A stretch of DNA of 30,662 nucleotides from a virus, in the IMG/VR virus record IMGVR_UViG_3300017755_000052, positions 1 through 30,662 of that record; one strand, written 5' to 3'. How positions within the stretch are numbered: position 1 is the stretch's first letter; the number at the start of each line of letters is the position of its first letter. Position numbers and translations under genes: made by a program. Positions 1 to 9,300 of this stretch are shown piece by piece. Below the pieces are notes generated by a model. The model saw nothing but the letters and a program-made list of their open reading frames with translations, was not told where the DNA came from and made no database searches.

Positions 1-78
1 AAAATTGTAGAAACAGAAGACGAAACAGATCTTGCAGGAGAATTAGCTTGTGCAGGTGATAATTGTGAAATAACATGA
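1..78 (+). CDS. C-terminal end of an unidentified protein (5' partial)
   Basis: An open frame runs from the first base of the window to a TGA at 76-78, giving the last 25 residues of a protein whose start lies outside. The visible end is acidic (ETEDETDLAGE) and finishes with a closely spaced cysteine pair (CAGDNC). Its stop overlaps the ATG of the next gene in an ATGA arrangement, which is typical of translationally coupled phage genes and is the main reason to believe the frame is real. It runs convergent to the structural operon. Too little is visible to assign a family or function. Confidence 0.5.
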   Translation, partial: KIVETEDETDLAGELACAGDNCEIT

Positions 79-236
79 GAAAGTTAGCAATAATTGGAGG
101 TCTTAGCTTAATGACAGCTGGGACTTCGTACATGATGTGGCATCCACATGCACCACAGTTTGATTTAAATCCCAATACATTAGCTATAGCTACTGGAGGA
201 TTTTTTGTAGCTGTAGGAATTACTTATAAATTTTAA
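75..236 (+). CDS. Small two-helix membrane protein, 53 aa
   Basis: This short gene starts at an ATG overlapping the previous stop (ATGA, 75-78) and ends at TAA 234-236. The product starts with a basic MRK and has two hydrophobic segments, about residues 4-21 (LAIIGGLSLMTAGTSYMM) and 36-50 (LAIATGGFFVAVGIT). A short loop containing HPHAPQFD separates them, and the protein ends in YKF. It is therefore probably an inner-membrane hairpin. Size and topology would suit a class II holin or another small phage membrane protein, but no motif proves that and no endolysin is visible beside it. No Shine-Dalgarno sequence precedes it, as elsewhere in the window. Confidence 0.6.
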   Translation: MRKLAIIGGLSLMTAGTSYMMWHPHAPQFDLNPNTLAIATGGFFVAVGITYKF

Positions 237-247
237 AATAAAATGAT

Positions 248-295
248 ATGTGCGGACTTTGTCTAGGCGGTATTTGTGAATACTGTAACAGCTAA
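248..295 (+). CDS. Possible 15-residue four-cysteine micropeptide
   Basis: Twelve bases after the 53-residue gene a very short frame encodes MCGLCLGGICEYCNS, ending in TAA at 293-295. Cysteines at 2, 5, 10 and 13 make a CxxC-x4-CxxC pattern, the spacing used for binding a single metal ion or forming two disulfides. It is the last frame before the terminator. There is no clear ribosome site, and a second ATG at 243-245 opens a different frame that stops after seven codons. At this length the frame could easily be chance; the regular cysteine spacing and its place in a short operon are the only support. Confidence 0.22.
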   Translation: MCGLCLGGICEYCNS

Positions 296-300
296 AATAT

Positions 301-334
301 AAAAAGGGGAGGTCATTACGACTTCCCCTTTTTT
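301..334. terminator. Bidirectional rho-independent terminator between convergent units
   Basis: A 13-pair stem is formed by 301-313 (AAAAAGGGGAGGT) and 321-333 (ACTTCCCCTTTTT), with one G-U pair and a 7-base loop. On the plus strand the stem runs straight into a T tract (329-334). On the minus strand it is followed by TTTTTATATTTT. It lies exactly between the plus-strand small genes and the 3' end of the structural operon, so it can stop transcription from both sides. A weaker imperfect hairpin around 344-370 (TGGG/CCCA core) lies between it and the stop codon of the giant gene. Confidence 0.85.
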
Positions 335-377
335 GGTTACAGGAACTTTGGGTATGGTGCCCAGTTTCTTTTGTTCC

Positions 378-3300
378 TTACTTTAGTTTTATTCCTTTTT
401 TAAGTTTAATCCCACCTTTGAGTTTAACACCACTCTTAAGTTTAAAGCTACTGTTGGGTTTTTCTTCTTCTTGCTCATCTTTTATTTGCCACTTAGGCCA
501 ACCTAAAAACATTGCAACAGATTCCCAAGCTTCGTTGTCATCAGCAGTTGCATCTTTTAAATTTTCTATTTTTCTATACATTCTATCTAAAGGAACATTT
601 GTTGTTGCTGATATTACCTTAGCCATAGATTCGTAAGCTGGATTAGCAGGATTATAAGGACCCATGTTAAATACTTTTTCTCTAGCTTTCTTGCTATTGA
701 AAGGATAACCAGCTTGTTCAATACCACTTAATTTTCTTTTAATAGCAGGAGAAAAGTTTAATAACTGCTTATAAGCATCTGAATATTCTGGTCTTGACTT
801 TTTAGTTCTATCATATATATCTATTCCTAAGTTTTTAATAACCTGAACACTAACACCAGCCATACCTAAACCTCTCAAGCTAGAGTCTAACATACCGTTA
901 GCTGTTTTAACTAATTTCTTTTCTTGTTTTTTAGTAAGATCTTCGTTATCACCAGCTAGTAAAGAAAAAGTACCTTGCTGTAAAGTGTTAAAAATCATAT
1001 TTTGTAAAAAACCATAATATGCTACTCTACCAATTCTAATTCTATTGCTTTCAGCTAAGGTTTTACCTGGCATAGCTCTTTTATTAACCATGTCTTGAAC
1101 ATCTCTTTTTTGCATTCTAGCATACTGCATTGGAGTATTTACATATTGCAATATGACTCTACCAATATCACTAGATTGTTGTTGAGATATTTTACTAGGA
1201 TCAGAAGATTGCTGTGACATTTCAGAACTAGCTCTCCACTCTTTTAGTGCTTGAGCTTCTGCTTCTTTTAATGTGTATTTTCTAGGATCTGTTGGTGAGT
1301 CTACAATTCCATTTTTCATTAAATCATTAATTCTATTCCTATAAAACAAAGCGCCTCCAGAAGCTATAGCAAAACTATCAGCATACTTTGTTGGTGCATA
1401 ACCTTTTTCTAGCATATAGTTTAATACTGCTTTAGCTTTGTTTTTAGATGTTTTAGCAGCATTAGCTATTTCAGATTCAGATATATTCAATTTAAGTCCA
1501 TTACGTCTATCTACTAAGTAGTCAGAATTAATTAATTTAGAATAATCTTTCCAATATTGAGGCTGATTAGCAAAAGCTTTACCTGCTTTAAGTGGATTAT
1601 TAAAACTTTGATTTAGGAAATTAGCTGCTGATATAGTTTGAAGTAAAGCAGATCTAGTGTTTGCAAACATTGTAACTGCAGTTGATTGATTTATGTAATT
1701 CAACACATTATTAGTTAGCTTATTACCTCCGGGAGTTCTATTACTTCCATTTTTCATCCTGGATAAACTATTTTCTAAAGCCTCTCTGTATTTAGCGCCA
1801 TAAGCGGCTTCTAATTTATTTAAGTTATCTGGAGAAAATATAGCATTTTTATTGGTTTCAAACTCTTGTAAATATTTAGCTCTCTTTGTTGTTTGAAGTA
1901 AATCCATTAAATCAGTGGTTATAGTTCCTACAGCCCAATCTCTGCCTGGTTCTGAGTAACCGTCTCCTTTAGTAACTTCTAATATTTGATCTGCAAATGC
2001 TTGAAGTTTTGGATTACTTTCAATAACTTTATTTAGTTCTGCAAAATCAGTTTTAGAAAGTCCGGGTATTTCCTTACCAGTTTGACCCCACAGATAAGCT
2101 CTTACAGCTTGCTCGTTAGTAAAACCGCTTTCAGTCTTTAGTTTTAAATCTTTTGGAACTTGCAATTGTTCTTTTAAAGCTTTAAAATCAGCAAATAAAT
2201 TAACTCTATCTTGTGATAAATTCTCTGTAGCTCTATTGTAAGGATCTAATAAGTTTTTTTGATAAAAAGCCATATGAGCTTCACCCTCTTTACCTTTACC
2301 TAAAGTAGTATATAGTAGTCCAGTAAAATCTTCAGCAGATGAAGGTATAAAAAATCTTTGTCTTTTTTTAGTTGCACCTACTAATTTAGCCTTAACATCT
2401 GAATAAACTTTTTCACGACCAATACCAGAAGATTCTTCTAAGTTTTTATTAAATTCTTCAGATAAATTAAGAGAAGCTTTAGGTTTTTTAACTAATTGAG
2501 CAGTACCATTTAAATCATAAGCATTAAAAGCTGCTTTAGCGGCGTCAATATTACCAATAGCGTCATCAAAAAATGATATCTCATTAAAGCCTTCAGAATA
2601 CTTTTCCACCATCCAATCAGCCTTTGCCTGTCCACTAGAATTGCCTAGTCCAACTACATTTTCTTCTTTAAAATTAGCTCCTTTAGATTTGAGCCACTTA
2701 AACAAAGGTCTTTGAGACTTTGGAGATCTAGCTGTTAAAACATAAACGTTATCACCGCCTCTTTTGTTTATCATCTTTTTAGCCGCTTCCAGAAGTGGAC
2801 CAGGTTTTCCATCAACTACTCTATCAAAGTCTTCAAAATTCATTTCCCAACCTTGATCTTTTAATTTCTCGCCACTTTTAGCAAACTCAGCAGCGTTTAA
2901 AACTTTTATTTTTCCTTCTTTAATTAACTTTTTAGTTCCACTTGTTGGTTGTCCTTTTTTGTTTAACTTAACTTTAACACCATTAGACGCATAAACTTTA
3001 CTGTTTGAATATAATAAAACATCGTCAGCATCAAGAACTCTTAGTTTTGGTAAAGCTTTATCTAAATCAATAACTTTTATAGGTTTTGGTTTTACTTTAT
3101 CTAAAGGTATTCTACTATTAGAGTTAGCTTTATCTATTATTCCTAAAGGCTTTATAGTGCCTTTAACATCTAAAGTTTTTCCTTTGTCTTTACCTAGAAC
3201 TTCACTAACTTCCGTAACGTTTTCTGGCCTAGTTGTTAAACCAGCTTCATTAATAACCTCAAGATTGTTTGTAACAACTTCATTAGTTTCTTTTATATTA

Positions 3301-6300
3301 TTTAATATTCGTTTAACTTCAACGCCGCTACTACTCAGTTCATTATCAGGTATTTTATTTATAGATTGTTTAGCTATTTCTATTCCTTTTTCATTAATTA
3401 TCATATCAGCAACTGTAGATGCTTGATAATCTCCTGACAAAATTATTGTATTAGCAGCTTCGTTTTTGCTTACAAAAGTATTTATATCTTTATTTTTAGA
3501 AAACTGAAACCCTCCTCCTTTTGCATCTTTTAACTTTTGATTTTGCTTAGTAGTCAACGCTTGAGAAAAATCTGAAACGTGGTTTTTTATTTCTATTTCA
3601 AGTTTTTCAGGATTATTTTTATATTTTGCTAATATTCTTAAAAATCCCATGTTGGCATTAGATAATTCTTTCATATGCTCATTATGGAACTTTGTTCCAG
3701 TAGGATTGTCTATAGCGGGAGCTTCTCTTAAAGAAAGATATTCCATAGGAACTAATCCTTTTAATATGCTTTCTTGAGAATTAGTTTGCATTTGTAAAAA
3801 AGTAAAAATGTTTTCTATAGTTTCTTTAGTAGGGTTTTCTAAATAGTTTTTAGCTAAATTGTTATATAACAAGCTAATTGCTTTTCTATTAGCTGTCATA
3901 GTTCTTTCATAAGCGTCAGGCAACATTTTGCCATTTGCATCAACAAGTTTTGGATTACTTAATAATTGTCTACCTCTCGATGTTAAATACTGCTTATATG
4001 CTAACTTATCTGATGTTTCCCAATTAGGAAATTCTTCTTTAGCTTCTGCTAATGCTTTTGACCAACTCTTTTTTAATCCTGATTCATTGTAATTTGGTTG
4101 CCAAACATCATACATCCAGTCCTCAACCTCTAATGATGTCTTTTCATTACCAAACACATCGTTAAATTCTTTAACTGGCATATAGTTAGGATCTACAAAA
4201 TCTTTTAAATTTTTATCAAACTTTTGATATTTTTCAGGAGTAAAACTACCTTTTATTTTACCTTTGCCTAATGTTATTTCTAAATAATTTCTAAAATCTG
4301 GAGGTAAAGAACTTAAAGATGGAAATAAAGATAATATTTTTTTATTACTTTTAATAAATCTAGGTGCATAATCTTCATATGTTAAATTAACAGATCTATT
4401 ACCTAAAGCCTTGTAATCTAATTTCCCCTTTTTAAAGCCAAATATTTTTTCTACTTCAGGGAAATTATCTTTAAAAAACTTAATTTCTTTTTCAGCTTTT
4501 TCTTGAGCTGCTTTTTCTATTTTTGAATCTGCTTTTTCTATAACCCTAATATCTTCTTTAGCTTTGTTCCACCAATCTAGTATTTTATTTGCATCTCTAA
4601 AATCAACTATTAAACCTATTTTTAAATCTGTGTCTTTTAAACCATATTTCTTTGCTAGCTTTTTTCTATCTACTTTTTTTCCTAAATTTTCAAAATAAGT
4701 AAGCTCTTCCATGAAACCTTCAAGAGATTTTGAAGGTAAAGCATCTGATTTACCAGATTTTAAATCTTCTATTTGATTAGCTGTTAATTCTTTTACTCTT
4801 CTTATTTCATAGTTAGTTATGGCTTTGCCTTGTTGGTGTATAAGAGATTTTATTCTTTGATCAATTTTACCGTTATCTTTTAAAGTTTCAAAAACACCAT
4901 CTTTTATACCAAAATATTCTAAAAATTTAGCTTCGTCAAAAGGTAGTTTAGTTTGCTCAACATTACCTTGCTTGTTGTTAATTCTACCTTTTTGCTCATA
5001 AAAAGCATTTAATAAATTTGGTTGAATACCAGTAGAAGTTCCTCTAATTTTTTCACTAGCACCTTTATCAGTTATGTTTTTAGGTAAATTATCATATAAA
5101 GCTCTAGCATTTTCACTAATAAATTTTTGAGAAAGTTCAACTTCTTTACCTGACAACCTAGTAGATGTTTTACCTTTAAAACTACCATTCTCATTGTTTA
5201 CTTTCTTTTCACCAACCCCAAACTCTGCAGCAATGTTAGACTTGTCTAAAGTAGTTTTATAACTTTCAATACCTTCTTCAGCAAGGTCTAATTCTATAAT
5301 TGCATTTTCTAGTTCTTCAGAAGATTTTTCAACATTTTTATATAACCTAGTTGGAACTATTTCTCCTTTATTATCTATTAGACCAGCTTCTACATCTCCT
5401 AATATTCCACTCTGCTTGAGACTTGAAGAAGTGGGTTCTGTTAAATTAGCCATAGCTATTTCACCTGCTTCACCACCTAATCTATCCGATACAAACTCCA
5501 ACTTACCTTCAGAGTTTTTCACCATTATTTTTCCTCCTTTTTCAAAAGCGTTAACCAGCTGGCTACTAAAACCTCTAGGCTGGTTTATATACTTACCAAA
5601 ACTACCTCCACCTTCTGAAGGATCCCATCTACCAGTGTATTCATATAGTTGTTTATCTAAATAATCCATAATACCTTCATAAGATACTTCTCCGTATTTT
5701 TCTTTGAGAACTCCAGTACTTCCAAAGCTTCTTCTTTCGTAGTTATTTATTAAGTCATACTTTTTAGCTTGATTATTCATGTATAGATTAAATCTATCTT
5801 CGTCTGTAACTAATTCTTTTAAGCTTTTTCCTGGATTATCTATTGCTCTTTCAAAAATTCCTTTTTCAATCTTTTCATTTTCAGCTACAATTTCATCAGT
5901 AGTTTTTCTTGATAAATCAAAAGAACCTATAGCTTTCTTAGCTTCGTTAAACTTGTACCCTTCTCTTGCAGTTTCAGCTTCAGCATTACCCTCTTCTGTT
6001 AACCTTTCTCTTATATTAATTTTTTCTAATTCGTCACCTACTTTATTTAAGTTCCCATAAATACCGGATACTAAATTATTAACACTTTGGTTTTTATTAC
6101 TACGCTGAACTATATTAGCTATTTGTCTTACAAGCTGATTTACATTTGTAGGTACATTGTTTTTTATACCTAGTTCTATACCAATACCTCTAAATTCTAA
6201 TGATATTTCTTTTAATAGTGTATTAGCTACATCTGGGCTACTATAAAAAACTTTAGGATTAGAAAGATATTCACCAACAAAAGATAAATATTCATTTGCC

Positions 6301-9300
6301 ATTTCTCCAGTTGTTGACTGTTCAGATAAATTTATATTATATTTTTCTTTAATTGCATCATACAATTCTTTACCTCCTGTCTCGCCAAAGCTAGTGTTTT
6401 TAAATATCTCATCTATTTTAGTAATGAAGTTTCTTTTAGCCATAGGATTAGCCTTGTAGTAGGCTTCAGTAGCCACATGCCCAAATTCATGAACTCTAAC
6501 ACCAGGATTCCACCTACTGAGATCAAATGCCATTACATTAGTCTCTGGATCATATTGTGCTTTAGCTTTTTGATTCTCTTTAGAAAAGTTATTATTTCTA
6601 AATTGCTCGCCACTACCAAACTTTACTTCAACACCCTCAAAAGATGGATCAATTAATTGTATTGCTTTAGTCCAGTTATCAGTATACTTTTCTTTAAAGT
6701 TAGTTTGAAACTGTTCAAATTCTGAATTATATTTTTCTGGATTTGTTTCTTTTAGTTTTATATTAGGAGGTGTTAATTCTTTTATATGCATTTCTGCATT
6801 AATTAAGTTGTCAACATTAAATTTATCTACAGCATATTGATCATATTTTGCTTTTTCTGCTTCATTTAGTTCATCGTATTTCTTTTCTTTACTAGAAGGC
6901 TGTTCTATTATTCTCCCGTCTGAATCAACTTTTTGTATCCCTTGCTCTTTGCCTGTTATTACATCCATTTTATACTGTAACTTGTCAGAAACTCTTTGTT
7001 TCATTCCAGTAGTCATTAAGTCTGTTTTTTTCAAGTGCATTCCTCCAAAAAACCCAAAAGTCATAGCATTAACTATATATCTTTGCTCTTCCTCATCCCA
7101 ACCATCTTCGCTATTGTATAATTCTTTAAACTTGTTACCAAAACTAGCAGCATCACCAGTCATGAAAGCTTCAAAACTAGGCTCTGCTACACCAGCTACT
7201 TCAGAAGCCAGTGTCATTACAGCACCATTTTTTATTACAGCATTAAACATAGGCTGCATATATGTAAAATTCTTTTTAAAAGGAATAAAGTTTTTAGTAA
7301 GCTCTCCAAAAGTATAAAAACTAGTTCCTCCTAAAGGCTTCATATCTAATATAGTCTGCATCTTAGCTTCTTCTACTATAGATCCAATAAAAAGTCTACC
7401 TAATGGCGATAATGTTTTAACCCATTTAGCGTAGCCAAAAGCGTTTAATACACCACCACCCATTGCTAGCGCAGGCAGTTTAGGTATAAATGTTCCTATA
7501 CCACCGGAGGCTTGCTCTAAAACATTTTGTTTAATATTTTCTTTTTGAATACCTGTAAGCTTTATACTACCACCATCTGCTAAGCTTTCTAGTTCTGTAG
7601 CACTAGCCTTTATAGCTGAATTAATGTTATCAATATTAGCTCTAGCACCACCTCTTTGTCCTTCTACAAAATACTCTGCATCATCTGGGTTTGAGTCAAA
7701 TACAATCATATTGTATGTCTCTTTAACAGTGCTCTTAAGTAAGTTTTCCCAAAATCCAGGTTTAACTATAGACCCAACATCTACATTTCCAGCGTATAAG
7801 TTCCTATAGGTTTGAGCCAAAGTTTCTATTTCATTAGCTTCTTCATTGTACATCTTAATTGCGTCAACATCTTTATCGCTAGCCATACCAGACATCTCAT
7901 CAAAAAAGCCTGAAAAGTCTTCAGAATCAATACCTAATCTTCTTAAATCAAATAAAGATATTTTTAAATCACCATTTTTATCAGGTTTTAAACCAGCTTG
8001 TTTTAACTTAGGCCAAGCCATGCTTGATCCATACTTCACACTCCAACTCTTAGGATCACCATTAAATTTTAACGTTATATTAGAGTAATTGCCTTTTTTG
8101 CTAAATTCTTGTAGATTTTTTAGTTGATTATTGAACAAAACGCCTATAGCTTCTCTTTGAGATATTTTAGGGTTACTTTCTAAAACCCTAGTTAAAGCAG
8201 GTTCTAAATTATTAGTTGCATTTTGAGACTTTTGCTTTAGATCATCAACAGTACCTTGAGACATACCGTATCTATTAAAAAACTGGCCTACTAACTCAGA
8301 GTTTGTAGTTACTGTTTTTATTTCTTTATATTTCGCAGCTCCAGGTTCCCCAGGTATAGATCCTACATTAATTATTTCAGTGCTAGTCTCTGTTCCTGCG
8401 TCTTTAATTTGACTAAGCTTTGCATCGTATTGCCTTTGAACGTCGTCCCTTTCTCTTTTTAGTATTTTAGCTTGATTAGATCTTCTTTCATCATTAAACT
8501 CTTTAGATTCTTCTTTATTTTCATTCTCTTCAATCTTATTGTTATAATAATTAAGCTGCTTAGTTAATTCTATTTCTTCAAAATTTAGTTTTTGAATTTC
8601 TTTTTGCTTTGGTGTTAAACTAGCATCAAAAGAGTTGATAACAAATTCTTCAAAATCAGGATCTAAATCAACTGAGTTAGACTCTAAAATGTTTTTCATT
8701 TTATAATCTTGCTCTACTTTGTATTTATTAGATTCTCTTAGTTTTTCATATAAAAAATTAAAAGAACTAGGATATATTGCTAAATTACTTTCTTTTTGAA
8801 GCTTATTAAATAAACTTTCTTTTATTCTATCGTGATCCTTATCGCTTATAGTAAAAGATTCGGCGCCTAAACCTTTCTCATAACCCACGCCATACATATA
8901 TGGGTTGTTGAATGCTTCTCTTTGTAATATATCTAAGTCAGTTATTAAATTAACTACTTCTTTTTTATTTGCTGGTTTAGCATTTTGATAATTTTCGGTT
9001 TTAAAAGTATCTTTAGAGTAAGTTCCATCTTGATAAACTCCAGCTTTTATAACTTCACCTAATCTTATATTATCAAAAACACCACCACTTGATATTTTTC
9101 CTATTTTATTTTTTATAAAAGAACTATCATCGTCTTTTTCAGGGTTATCATTTATAAAATTAATAAAATTATCATAAGCTGTTTTACTTTTTTCTAAAGC
9201 ATCTTCCTCTGGAGTCAAATCATCAGATAGTAGATCGTTGTAGGCCCCACTTTTTTTACTATTATATATAGTGCCTAACTCTATTATTTTATTGTTTCCA

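Noticed and set aside
6949-7317. A 122-codon plus-strand frame, hydrophobic and Ser/Leu-rich
   Set aside because: It is antisense to the glycine-rich hydrophobic part of the giant gene; the composition is what the complement of such codons gives, and it has no leader or partner genes. The other plus-strand frames inside minus-strand genes were dropped for the same reason.
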